Shown piece by piece: positions 26,660-34,580 of a stretch of DNA of 64,000 nt. The stretch is from positions 1,054,001 through 1,118,000 of the forward strand of contig NZ_SLYW01000001.1 in the NCBI RefSeq assembly GCF_004343585.1. The letters run 5' to 3'. Every line of letters begins with the position of its first letter. Within the stretch, counting starts at the first letter, position 1. The position numbers were made by a program, and so were the translations under genes. The notes under the pieces were generated by a model. The model worked only from the letters and a program-made list of their open reading frames with translations, ran no database searches and was not told the origin of the DNA. The DNA comes from Neorhizobium sp. JUb45. Its GTDB lineage: Bacteria; Pseudomonadota; Alphaproteobacteria; Rhizobiales; Rhizobiaceae.

Positions 26660-28744
26660 TCAGTCCTTGTCGTAAAGGCTGCTGAGCGGCTTTTTCAGCA
26701 GGCTGTCGCGCAGCGATCCGCTGCCTTCGGAACGACCGAAAGCGGGGCGCGAGGCGTCTGTGCGGCCAAGTCCGGTGAAATCGGATGCGGCGTCGCGGCG
26801 GACTTCCGTAAAGCGTGTCGGCCGGGATGGCTCGGCATCGCGGGAAAGGCGTGGCAGCATATCCGGGCGGTACGGCTCCAGACCTTCCGTCGATTGCGGC
26901 TGGGCGGTCTGGCCGGGTGCAAGCGGTGGAATGTCTTCGGTGCGCATTTCGTTGTTCCAGCGTGCCAGTTCGGCATCGCTTGCGCCATCGTCGTCTGCAT
27001 CATCGATGTAGTTATCCGTCTGCGAGAGCGAAAAACTCTGGCTGCTGACGCTGCGCTGAAAATTGCTGATGTCGGGGCCGGCGACGGAGCGCATGCGCGA
27101 GACGACGGAACGCAGATCCACGGTGTCGGGTGTTTCGTCATCCCCGTAATGGGCAGCGCTTGCGCCATTGGCTTTCGGCAGATGGCTCTGGTCGACACGG
27201 GTGAAGCGCATGCGCATAGGCACCGAGATGGCCTCGCCGAAGGCAATGGCTTCGCCGTTGCCGATCGACGATAGAAAACTTGTCGTCGAGATCGACGAGT
27301 TGGGAATGGCCGAGCGGATGATGTCCTGGTCCTTGTCATTGGCCAGTCGCATCGCAAAAACCGTCGAGCACTGTGACAGGATGGTCTGGTCGAGCTCGCC
27401 CGGACGCTGGGTGATAACACCGAGGGAAACGCCGTATTTACGACCTTCCTTGGCGATGCGGGCGATGGCCTGCCGGGTCGGCACGAAGCCGAGTTCGCGG
27501 TCGGCCGGCACGTAACGGTGGGCTTCCTCGCAGACGACCAGCATGTGAATGGCGCCATTGCTCCATAGCGCCAGTTCGAACGACATGCGGCAGAGGATGG
27601 AGACGACAGAATTGACGACTTCCGACGGAATGCCGGCCAGCTGGAACGTTGAGATCGGCCGATCGTCGCCGGGAATGCGGAAAATGTGCGCAATGGTCTC
27701 CATGATCGTGTCTTGGATCGTGTTGTTGGAGAACATGAAGTGGTAGCGCGGATCGTTGATCGCAGAGGTGACGCGCATTTTCAGCGAGCGCAGCACCGGC
27801 TTTTCGCTGCGGCCCTCAAGGCGGCCGATACGCTCGTCGATCAGGGCGAGAAGGTCGGCCATGCGATAAGGGACGGGCGTGTCGGCGGTGACCGAGCTTT
27901 TTTCGGTGGTGCGGCGCATCAGCGAGGAGTCGCTGCCGCGGAAAGCGCGTTTTGCCTCCGGAATGACGTCTCGCAGAATGTCGAGTTCGTCGGCGACCGG
28001 CGGGCGCCCACGGAAAACCACCTCGGCAAACTCTTCCAGCCGCATCAGCCAGAACGGCAGGTCGAGCGTGTCGGTATCAATGACGACCGCTTTTTCCGGG
28101 AAGGCTGCCGCGAATTCGTTGTGCGGATCGAGGATGAGTACGCGAAGCTTAGGATCGGCTTCGATAGCCTTGTTCAGCAGCAACGACACCGCCGTCGACT
28201 TGCCGACGCCGGTGGAGCCGACGACAGCGAAGTGTTTCGACAGCATCGACGGAATATGAATTGTCGCGTCGATCGCTTCGTCCTGCGTCAGCTTGCCGAC
28301 AACGCAGCTTTCGCTCTGTCCGGTATCGTAAATGCGCACGAGGTCTGCCGCGCGGATGCGGTGGGCGATAGCGCCGAGATAGGGATAGCGGGAAATTCCG
28401 CGTGAAAATTCCTCACGGCCGTCCGGGCTGACGCGGACTTCGCCCAGCAGTTCGACCTCGATGCGGAATTCGTTGTCGCCACCGTCGATCCATTCGTTCT
28501 TCTCGGTCGACATGGAATAGGAAATGGCGACGACGCGGTTGGTGCCAACGCTGATCGAAATCAGACGCCCGACCGACCACAGTTCCGTCAGTCCTGTTTC
28601 GCCGTCTTCAGCGACTGCAGCAATGGTTGCGTGGGCGCCATTACAGGCAACGACTCGTCCAAGCAGCCGGTTGCCGGGCCTGTCGCCATCGCGCCGTTCC
28701 TGTTCGCCGGCCGTCATTGCTTTCTGAAAGTCACTGTTACGCAC
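26660..28744 (-). CDS. HerA-like ATP-binding protein (DUF87/FtsK-HerA ATPase)
   Basis: The 694-aa protein starts with a HAS-barrel-like beta domain (25-150), followed by a HerA/FtsK-type ATPase. Walker A is GSTGVGKST at 176-184 and a Walker B-like LVVCEEAHRYVP comes later, then an arginine-rich region RQAIARIAKEGRKYGVSLGVITQRPGELD. HerA ATPases translocate DNA with NurA nuclease, but no nurA gene is present. The last 170 residues are polar and probably disordered. The gene is divergent from ilvBN. A role in DNA handling is family-based inference only. Confidence 0.87.
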   Translation of the reverse strand: MRNSDFQKAMTAGEQERRDGDRPGNRLLGRVVACNGAHATIAAVAEDGETGLTELWSVGRLISISVGTNRVVAISYSMSTEKNEWIDGGDNEFRIEVELLGEVRVSPDGREEFSRGISRYPYLGAIAHRIRAADLVRIYDTGQSESCVVGKLTQDEAIDATIHIPSMLSKHFAVVGSTGVGKSTAVSLLLNKAIEADPKLRVLILDPHNEFAAAFPEKAVVIDTDTLDLPFWLMRLEEFAEVVFRGRPPVADELDILRDVIPEAKRAFRGSDSSLMRRTTEKSSVTADTPVPYRMADLLALIDERIGRLEGRSEKPVLRSLKMRVTSAINDPRYHFMFSNNTIQDTIMETIAHIFRIPGDDRPISTFQLAGIPSEVVNSVVSILCRMSFELALWSNGAIHMLVVCEEAHRYVPADRELGFVPTRQAIARIAKEGRKYGVSLGVITQRPGELDQTILSQCSTVFAMRLANDKDQDIIRSAIPNSSISTTSFLSSIGNGEAIAFGEAISVPMRMRFTRVDQSHLPKANGASAAHYGDDETPDTVDLRSVVSRMRSVAGPDISNFQRSVSSQSFSLSQTDNYIDDADDDGASDAELARWNNEMRTEDIPPLAPGQTAQPQSTEGLEPYRPDMLPRLSRDAEPSRPTRFTEVRRDAASDFTGLGRTDASRPAFGRSEGSGSLRDSLLKKPLSSLYDKD

Positions 28745-28860
28745 TAAATGGCCCCTATTCTCTGGGTCGGGCTGAAACGAACTAGCAATTACTTATGGGG
28801 CCTGCCCCTTTAATCTTGGGGGACATTAGCGCAGGCAGCTTAATAAGGGGTTTCAATAAG

Positions 28861-28876
28861 TTGTCGCATGCGACAA
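28861..28876. promoter_or_regulatory. 16-bp perfect palindrome in the herA-like/ilvBN divergent region
   Basis: TTGTCGCATGCGACAA is its own reverse complement. It lies about 55 bp upstream of the ilvBN -35 element and about 115 bp upstream of the HerA-like gene start, a classical operator position. I cannot assign the binding protein. Confidence 0.5.
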
Positions 28877-28930
28877 GTCTGTTTCATCTTGCCGGGCAGG
28901 GGCCGACGGCAATTTTTCAGCGCTTTCGCG

Positions 28931-28959
28931 TTGACGGGCAATATGTTTGCCGCTAACAC
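28931..28959 (+). promoter_or_regulatory. predicted ilvBN promoter
   Basis: TTGACG (28931-28936) and TAACAC (28954-28959) lie 17 bp apart. The expected start site, about 7 nt after the -10, falls at 28966-28967, which is the A of the leader-peptide ATG. No other good promoter was seen closer to ilvB. The 28745-28930 stretch otherwise holds only the palindrome described separately. Confidence 0.55.
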
Positions 28960-28966
28960 TCGGCCC

Positions 28967-29023
28967 ATGAAAAATTCGATCGCTCTTATTGTGGTGGGAA
29001 CGCGCATGGGCAGGATGGTGTAA
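28967..29023 (+). CDS. ilvL: ilv leader peptide, attenuation control, apparently leaderless
   Basis: The 18-codon frame reads MKNSIALIVVGTRMGRMV then TAA. It contains the run Ile-Ala-Leu-Ile-Val-Val, so stalling would report shortage of the three branched-chain amino acids made by the downstream enzymes. No Shine-Dalgarno sequence is visible before the ATG, and the predicted transcription start coincides with the ATG, implying leaderless translation as known for trpL in related rhizobia. It is followed by mutually exclusive RNA stems and a U-tract terminator 171 bp before ilvB. Confidence 0.75.
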   Translation: MKNSIALIVVGTRMGRMV

Positions 29024-29081
29024 CCATCCGGCGTTAGCCACCCATGCGCGGAAAGACAGGCTCCTCAAGGGGCCTTTTTTT
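29001..29081 (+). promoter_or_regulatory. ilvBN transcription attenuator
   Basis: CGCGCATGGG (29001-29010, inside the leader ORF) is perfectly complementary to CCCATGCGCG (29041-29050), with an inner stem GGATGG/CCATCC. Downstream, AGGCTCC-TCAA-GGGGCCT (29058-29075) followed by seven T residues ending at 29081 is an intrinsic terminator. A ribosome stalled on the Ile/Leu/Val codons would mask the first strand and free downstream sequence for alternative pairing. The exact antiterminator partner was not resolved by eye. Confidence 0.75.
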
Positions 29082-29194
29082 ATGCCTTGTTCCCGGTCGG
29101 CAAACACAATGCACAACGGATCGGAAGCAAAAAAACTCCAGCAGCAATCCCGGCCATTGCAGATATAAAAGGCCAGACCCCAGGAGGATATGAC

Positions 29195-30982
29195 ATGACG
29201 GATACGGCGGATAACGGCAACCGAATGACAGGCGCCGAAATCGTGCTTCGCGCTTTGAAGGACAATGGCGTCGAGCATATTTTCGGCTATCCCGGTGGCG
29301 CCGTGCTTCCGATCTATGACGAGATCTTTCAGCAGGAAGACATCCAGCACATTCTCGTCCGTCATGAACAGGGTGCCGGCCACGCGGCCGAAGGTTATGC
29401 CCGCTCCACCGGCAAGGTCGGCGTCATGCTCGTCACGTCCGGTCCCGGCGCCACCAATGCGGTGACGCCGCTGCAGGATGCGCTGATGGATTCGATCCCG
29501 CTCGTCTGCCTGACCGGCCAGGTGCCGACCACGCTGATCGGTTCCGATGCGTTTCAGGAAGCCGATACCGTCGGCATTACTCGGCCCTGCACCAAGCACA
29601 ACTGGCTGGTGAAGAATGTCGACGAACTGGCCGGCATCATCCATGAAGCCTTCCGTATCGCCCAGAGTGGCCGTCCGGGTCCGGTCGTGGTCGATATCCC
29701 GAAGGATATCCAGTTTGCGACCGGCACCTATACGTCGCCATCCGAAATGGCGTCTTCGAAAAGCTACCAGCCCAAGGTCAATGGCGATCTCAATGCCATT
29801 CAGGCTGCTGTCGAACTGATGGCGACGGCGCGTCGTCCGGTTCTCTATACCGGCGGTGGTGTCATCAATGCCGGCCCGGAAGCTTCGAAACTGCTGCGCG
29901 AACTGGTCGAACTCACCAATTTCCCGATCACTTCGACGCTGATGGGCCTGGGTGCCTATCCGGCATCCGGCAAGAACTGGCTCGGCATGCTCGGCATGCA
30001 CGGTTCCTACGAGGCCAATCTGACCATGCATGACTGCGATGTCATGGTTTGCGTCGGTGCGCGTTTCGACGACCGGATTACCGGTCGCCTGAATGCATTC
30101 TCGCCGAACTCGCGCAAGATCCACATCGATATCGACCCTTCGTCGATCAACAAGAACGTCCGTGTCGACATTCCGATCATCGGCGATGTCGGCCATGTTC
30201 TCGAAGACATGGTTCGCCTGTGGCGGGCGCTGCCCAAAAAGCCGGAAAAGGCGCAGACGGCCGAATGGTGGTCTTCGATAGAAACCTGGCGCGCCAGAAA
30301 GTCGTTCTCCTACAAGAACTCGAACGACGTCATCATGCCGCAATATGCGCTGGAGCGTCTTTACGAGGCGACCAAGGGGCATTCCACCTTCATCACCACG
30401 GAAGTTGGTCAGCACCAGATGTGGGCCGCCCAGTTCTTTGGCTTCGAGGAGCCGAACCGCTGGATGACCTCGGGTGGTCTCGGCACGATGGGTTACGGTC
30501 TGCCGGCAGCACTTGGCGTGCAGGTGGCACATCCCGATGCTCTGGTCATCGACATCGCCGGCGATGCCTCTATCCAGATGTGCATCCAGGAAATGTCTTG
30601 CGCCATCCAGCATAACCTGCCGGTCAAGATCTTCATCCTGAACAACCAGTACATGGGCATGGTGCGCCAGTGGCAGCAGCTGCTGCATGGCAACCGTCTG
30701 TCGAATTCCTACACGGAAGCCATGCCTGATTTCGTCAAGCTGGCGGAAGCCTATGGCGCGGTCGGCATGTATTGCGACGATCCGAAGGAACTGGACGAGA
30801 AGATTGCCGAGATGATTGCCGTGAAGGCTCCGGTCATCTTCGATTGCCGGGTTGCCAATCTCGCCAACTGCTTCCCGATGATCCCGTCGGGCAAGGCGCA
30901 CAACGAGATGCTGCTGCCAGACGAAGCCACGGACGAAGCGGTTGCTCAGGCGATCGATGCGAAGGATCGCCAGCTCGTTTGA
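29195..30982 (+). CDS. ilvB: acetolactate synthase 3 large (catalytic) subunit
   Basis: This ThDP/FAD enzyme condenses pyruvate, or pyruvate with 2-oxobutyrate, at the first common step of Val/Leu/Ile synthesis. The 595-aa protein has catalytic E58 (VRHEQGAGHAAEGYA), a central FAD-binding domain and the C-terminal ThDP motif (IDIAGDASIQMCIQEMSCA...NNQYMGMVRQWQ). The start at 29195 has AGGAGG at 29182-29187. An attenuator lies upstream and ilvN 47 bp downstream. Confidence 0.97.
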   Translation: MTDTADNGNRMTGAEIVLRALKDNGVEHIFGYPGGAVLPIYDEIFQQEDIQHILVRHEQGAGHAAEGYARSTGKVGVMLVTSGPGATNAVTPLQDALMDSIPLVCLTGQVPTTLIGSDAFQEADTVGITRPCTKHNWLVKNVDELAGIIHEAFRIAQSGRPGPVVVDIPKDIQFATGTYTSPSEMASSKSYQPKVNGDLNAIQAAVELMATARRPVLYTGGGVINAGPEASKLLRELVELTNFPITSTLMGLGAYPASGKNWLGMLGMHGSYEANLTMHDCDVMVCVGARFDDRITGRLNAFSPNSRKIHIDIDPSSINKNVRVDIPIIGDVGHVLEDMVRLWRALPKKPEKAQTAEWWSSIETWRARKSFSYKNSNDVIMPQYALERLYEATKGHSTFITTEVGQHQMWAAQFFGFEEPNRWMTSGGLGTMGYGLPAALGVQVAHPDALVIDIAGDASIQMCIQEMSCAIQHNLPVKIFILNNQYMGMVRQWQQLLHGNRLSNSYTEAMPDFVKLAEAYGAVGMYCDDPKELDEKIAEMIAVKAPVIFDCRVANLANCFPMIPSGKAHNEMLLPDEATDEAVAQAIDAKDRQLV

Positions 30983-31029
30983 TACGAGCCGGCATTCCAG
31001 ACGAAGTTTTGAGGGAGCGAACCCAGATC

Positions 31030-31602
31030 ATGAACGCACATCAGCAACCGACCGGCTCGGCCTATTTCATCAGCCCGGAGACCGCCAAAGTCGAGAGCCA
31101 CACGCTATCGGTTCTCGTCACCAACGAACCGGGCGTTCTCGCCCGCGTCATCGGCCTTTTTTCCGGCCGTGGCTACAATATCGAAAGTCTCACCGTTTCG
31201 GAGACAGAACACGAGTCGCATCTGTCGCGCATCACCATCGTCACCAACGGTACGCCGCTGGTGCTGGAGCAGATCAAGGCGCAGCTGGAGCGCATCGTGC
31301 CGGTTCACCGCGTCGTCGACCTGACGGTGCGCGCCGGCCAGCTTGGCCAGGAACGCCCGATCGAGCGCGAAGTGGCGCTGATCAAGGTGGCCGGTTCGGG
31401 TGAAAGCCGCGCCGAGGCATTGCGGCTGGCAGATGCCTTCCAGGCCAAGGTGGTGGATGCAACGGTCGAACACTTCATCTTCGAGATCACCGGAAAATCG
31501 TCGAAGATCGACCAGTTCGTGGCGGTGGTGAAACCGCTCGGCCTCATCGAAGTCTGCCGCACCGGCATCGCAGCGATGAACCGCGGGCCGCAGGGCATGT
31601 AA
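31030..31602 (+). CDS. ilvN: acetolactate synthase small (regulatory) subunit
   Basis: This 190-aa regulatory subunit confers valine feedback control. The N-terminal ACT domain is HTLSVLVTNEPGVLARVIGLFSGRGYNIESLTVSETE, and the second regulatory domain is EVALIKVAGSGESRAEALRLADAFQAKVVDATVEHFIFEITGKSSKIDQFV. The ATG at 31030 follows GAGGGAG at slightly long spacing. It is cotranscribed with ilvB and ends in a terminator. Confidence 0.96.
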   Translation: MNAHQQPTGSAYFISPETAKVESHTLSVLVTNEPGVLARVIGLFSGRGYNIESLTVSETEHESHLSRITIVTNGTPLVLEQIKAQLERIVPVHRVVDLTVRAGQLGQERPIEREVALIKVAGSGESRAEALRLADAFQAKVVDATVEHFIFEITGKSSKIDQFVAVVKPLGLIEVCRTGIAAMNRGPQGM

Positions 31603-31610
31603 TCTTTTTT

Positions 31611-31642
31611 GGGGCGGTCCTTGGATCGCCCCACTTTCTTTT
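31611..31642 (+). terminator. terminator after ilvN
   Basis: GGGGCGGTCC (31611-31620) pairs with GGATCGCCCC (31623-31632) with one G-T pair, followed by actttctttt. It separates ilvBN from the convergent aldo/keto reductase gene. Confidence 0.75.
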
Positions 31643-31645
31643 GGG

Positions 31646-32503
31646 TTACAGCATTTCCAGCGGTCGTGCCTTGGTCGGGGCTGGGAAGATAGCGTTGAGC
31701 TTCTGCCATTCGTCGTCCAGCAGCCGCAGTGCAAGCGCCCTGACATTTTCCTCGACATGCGCCTTGTTCGACGCCTTTGGAATGGCGATCACGCCAAAAT
31801 GCTGAAGCACGAAGGCAAGCGCCACCTGTGCCGGCGTGGCGTTGTGAGCGCGGGCAATATCGATCAGGTCGGGATGGTGGGCGAGGCGGCCCTGCTCGAT
31901 CGGCGAATAGGCCATGATCGGAATGCCATTGCCGACGCACCATGGCATCAGATCATATTCGATGCCGCGACGGCCGATATTGTAAAGAACCTGATTGACG
32001 GCGCAGCGATCGCCATGCGGCACTGAAAACAGTTCCTTCATGTCGGCGGTGTCGAAATTCGAAACGCCCCAGTTGCCGATCTTTCCCTGTTTGACGAGTG
32101 TCTTGAAACCTTCCACCGTTTCCGCCAGCGGGTGGCTGCCGCGCCAGTGCAGCAGGTAAAGGTCGATGCGGTCGGTGCGCATGCGTCGCAGGCTGCGCTC
32201 GCAGGCGGCGATCACGCCGTCGCGGCTGGCATTCTGGGGGTAGACTTTCGACACAAGGAAGACCTCGTGGCGACGCCCCTTGATCGCTTCGCCGACAATC
32301 TCTTCCGCACCGCCTTCGCCGTACATTTCCGCCGTGTCGATGAGCGTCATGCCGAGGTCCATGGCATGGCGAAGGGCGTCGATCTCTGCCGCCTTGTGTC
32401 GGGCGTTTTCGCCCATGTTCCAGGTGCCCGCGCCGAGCGTCGGTACACCGGTGCCATCGGGAAGTGAAACGGTTGGGTTGAGGATTTTCGGGGCGTCAGA
32501 CAT
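31646..32503 (-). CDS. aldo/keto reductase
   Basis: This 285-aa NADPH-dependent oxidoreductase has a TIM barrel with the full catalytic tetrad D56, Y61 (DTAEMYGEGG), K86 (FLVSKVYP) and H119 (LYLLHWRG). The cofactor-binding end is IPKASNKAHVEENVRAL. The natural substrate cannot be assigned. It is a single-gene unit, convergent with ilvN. Confidence 0.92.
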   Translation of the reverse strand: MSDAPKILNPTVSLPDGTGVPTLGAGTWNMGENARHKAAEIDALRHAMDLGMTLIDTAEMYGEGGAEEIVGEAIKGRRHEVFLVSKVYPQNASRDGVIAACERSLRRMRTDRIDLYLLHWRGSHPLAETVEGFKTLVKQGKIGNWGVSNFDTADMKELFSVPHGDRCAVNQVLYNIGRRGIEYDLMPWCVGNGIPIMAYSPIEQGRLAHHPDLIDIARAHNATPAQVALAFVLQHFGVIAIPKASNKAHVEENVRALALRLLDDEWQKLNAIFPAPTKARPLEML

Positions 32504-32676
32504 GGGGCTTCCGCTGCTGTTATTTCATCAACATAAGGCCTGTCGCCGAGATTTCCAGAACTTTTGGGCTGCACAATAACGTATGTCTACGGCGGGTAGC
32601 CGGATGTTACAGAGCCAGCGAATGCTGCGCGGCGATACAGATCAAAACAACGCCATCGTTATTGCCGGAATTGCGC

Positions 32677-33462
32677 TCACGAGGGAAATTGCCGGTAACA
32701 TTCCTCGGCGACCCGGCGCAGCAGATCCCGCGAAATCTCGCCGGTCACGGCATACCCTAACGCGTTATCGATCCAGTAAAACGTTTCGAGCCTGTCGGCA
32801 GAAGCGAAGCGGAAACTCGTATTGCGGTTGTCCGCGTTGCGACCAACAAGCACCGTTATGCGCTGACCGAAGCCGTCCTCGTACATGAACATTGCACCCG
32901 CGCGGCCATCCACAGGCAAAAGCCGGCCGCCGACCAGCTTGAAACCGAGCGGTTTCAGATCCGGGACCTTCAGTTTGTCGATCGCCAGTCGTTTGCCCAG
33001 CCATGTCGCCAGATGTGTTTCCTCGTCTGCAAAAACCTCGACAGGATGCCGGACTTCGCTGGCGTAAACGAGAAAAGCGTTCTTGGACTCCTGTGGCAGG
33101 ATCTCGCTATCGGTCAGTTCGATCTCGTGGGTATTCAGCAGACGCGGACCCAGATGGCCGACGGCTGCGCCAGCGGCAAATATCAACAGGACGGCGGCAA
33201 CCATCGCCGGCAATCGGCGGCGGGTACTGAATACCGGTCTGCCGGCGTAGGTCACGAGCGCCTGATCTCCCGGTCGGGAAACGGCTTTGCTGGCAAAGGC
33301 TGCACGCAAGGCTTCATTATCGCTCTGCCAGTCGGCGAGCATGGTGGCGGCATCGGGGTTGTCCGCCAGGAACTGTTCGACACGCAGTCTGTCCTCGGCA
33401 TCGAGAAAGCCGTCGACATAAGCATTGAGATCCGCATCGGTAACAGGCTTGGTGGCGCTCAT
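32677..33462 (-). CDS. anti-sigma factor, membrane-anchored
   Basis: The 261-aa protein has an N-terminal zinc-less anti-sigma-like helical domain (TDADLNAYVDGFLDAEDRLRVEQFLADNPD), one transmembrane helix at about 84-103 and a periplasmic C-terminal domain of about 155 residues. The usual HxxxCxxC zinc motif of ZAS-type anti-sigmas is absent. The gene overlaps the upstream ECF sigma gene by 4 bp on the same strand. The predicted role is to hold the sigma factor at the membrane until an envelope signal is received. Confidence 0.85.
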   Translation of the reverse strand: MSATKPVTDADLNAYVDGFLDAEDRLRVEQFLADNPDAATMLADWQSDNEALRAAFASKAVSRPGDQALVTYAGRPVFSTRRRLPAMVAAVLLIFAAGAAVGHLGPRLLNTHEIELTDSEILPQESKNAFLVYASEVRHPVEVFADEETHLATWLGKRLAIDKLKVPDLKPLGFKLVGGRLLPVDGRAGAMFMYEDGFGQRITVLVGRNADNRNTSFRFASADRLETFYWIDNALGYAVTGEISRDLLRRVAEECYRQFPS

Positions 33463-34037
33463 TGCGGTCTCCGCATTTGAATGACGTTTTCCTGCCGCAG
33501 TTTTTCACGCAGCGCATGGCGCGCCCGCGACAGGCGTGACATCACCGTACCGAGTGGGATGTCCAGCATGTCGGCAACCTCCTGATAGCTGTGCCCCTCG
33601 ACCACGACGAGCATCAGCACCGCCCGGAATTCCGGCGCGAGCGTTTCCAGTGCTGCCATCAGTCTGCGATTTTCGAGGGGGTCTGTGGCCATTTCGGGTT
33701 CGGCGGTTGCCGCCGCCTCGTCGATCGGCACCGTCGGATGACGTTGCTGCGTGCGGCGGCGGTTGAGGTGAAGATTGGTCATGATCCGGTATGTCCAGGA
33801 TTTGAAACTGCCGCCACGCCACTGGTTGCCATGGACAAGCACCTTTTCGACGCAGTCCTGCAGAAGATCTTCGCCCTCGATGTCCGAGCGTGTAAGGCTG
33901 CGGGAATAACGACGCAATGCCGGCAGAAGGGCCAGCATGTCGGTCTCCACGGATGTCGATGCCTGATCGACGGCGGAGAAGGCTTTCCCCGCCGCCGATC
34001 CGCAATCGCCTTTGGTGTCGTCAGGGTTTCGCGACAT
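33459..34037 (-). CDS. ECF-type RNA polymerase sigma factor
   Basis: The protein of about 192 aa has sigma-70 region 2 (DIEGEDLLQDCVEKVLVHG...FKSWTYRIMTNLHLNRRR) and region 4 (LETLAPEFRAVLMLVVVEGHSYQEVADMLDIPLGTVMSRLSRARHALREKL). It is in an operon with its anti-sigma gene downstream (4-bp overlap) and a COG4315 secreted protein upstream, whose 3' end overlaps the sigma start by 17 bp. ATG at 34037 is chosen; ATG at 34049 is an alternative. An ECF-type promoter upstream of the operon suggests autoregulation. Confidence 0.9.
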   Translation of the reverse strand: MSRNPDDTKGDCGSAAGKAFSAVDQASTSVETDMLALLPALRRYSRSLTRSDIEGEDLLQDCVEKVLVHGNQWRGGSFKSWTYRIMTNLHLNRRRTQQRHPTVPIDEAAATAEPEMATDPLENRRLMAALETLAPEFRAVLMLVVVEGHSYQEVADMLDIPLGTVMSRLSRARHALREKLRQENVIQMRRPQ

Positions 34038-34401
34038 CCCACACGCCATTCACGCCATCACCGGTGGTGTCGCCTTCCTTGGTGTCCTTGACCCAGTAGT
34101 AAAGCGGCATGCCGTCCTTGGCCCATTGTTTCTGCCCGTCCTTGCGGGTGACGAGCGAGTATGCACCTTCGGCCTTGGCATCGGAAGCGGCCAGAAGCGG
34201 CGGCCAGTTGGTGGCGCATTTGTCGTAGCAGTTGGAGGTACCGGACTTGTCGTTCTTGAATGTATAGAGCGTCATGCCCTTCTCGCCGGCAAGCACTTCG
34301 CCTTTGGCCGTCTTGACGGTTTTGACCGGGCTGGCGGCGAATGCCGCGGTGGCGAAGATGGTAGCGATCGTCAGGCTGGACAGGAATGTCGGTGTCTTCA
34401 T
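34021..34401 (-). CDS. COG4315 secreted repeat protein (lipoprotein-with-repeats family)
   Basis: The 126-aa protein has a Sec signal peptide (about 1-22, TAAFA then ASPVK). The mature part has the COG4315 repeat pattern GMTLYTFKNDKSGTSNCYDKCATNWPPLLA and DGMPLYYWVKDTKEGDTTGDGVNGVWDVAKP. No lipobox Cys is present at the cleavage site, so it is probably soluble periplasmic. The two cysteines (CYDKC) may be redox- or metal-active. It is the first gene of the operon with the ECF sigma and anti-sigma, so it may be the sensed or main regulated envelope component. Confidence 0.85.
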   Translation of the reverse strand: MKTPTFLSSLTIATIFATAAFAASPVKTVKTAKGEVLAGEKGMTLYTFKNDKSGTSNCYDKCATNWPPLLAASDAKAEGAYSLVTRKDGQKQWAKDGMPLYYWVKDTKEGDTTGDGVNGVWDVAKP

Positions 34402-34450
34402 CGGTTCTCTCCTCGGGTTAAGGGCGGTTTCCTCTGCCGTCCGATAGACA

Positions 34451-34478
34451 AGACACCGGTAGGGGCGCGTTTATTCCC
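34451..34478 (-). promoter_or_regulatory. candidate autoregulated ECF promoter
   Basis: On the minus strand, GGGAATAAAC (34478-34469) is followed by GTGTCT (34456-34451), about 18 bp between the GGGAAT and GTCT elements. A second GTCTAT lies at 34449-34444. The GGGAAT/GTCT pattern is ECF-like rather than housekeeping, and it sits about 50 bp upstream of the COG4315 start. Confidence 0.45.
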
Positions 34479-34580
34479 GTCAAAGAAAATATTTTAAGAC
34501 GAGATGCGGCTGGCAACAGCGCGTGGGGCGACTAAGTTCCACAGGAACGAATCGAGAGAGCAGATCTTGAAGGAAGCGCG

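Noticed and set aside
28853..30901. Open frame of about 680 codons antisense to ilvB
   Set aside because: The sense strand encodes a full acetolactate synthase and an attenuator leader; the antisense product has no recognisable domain.
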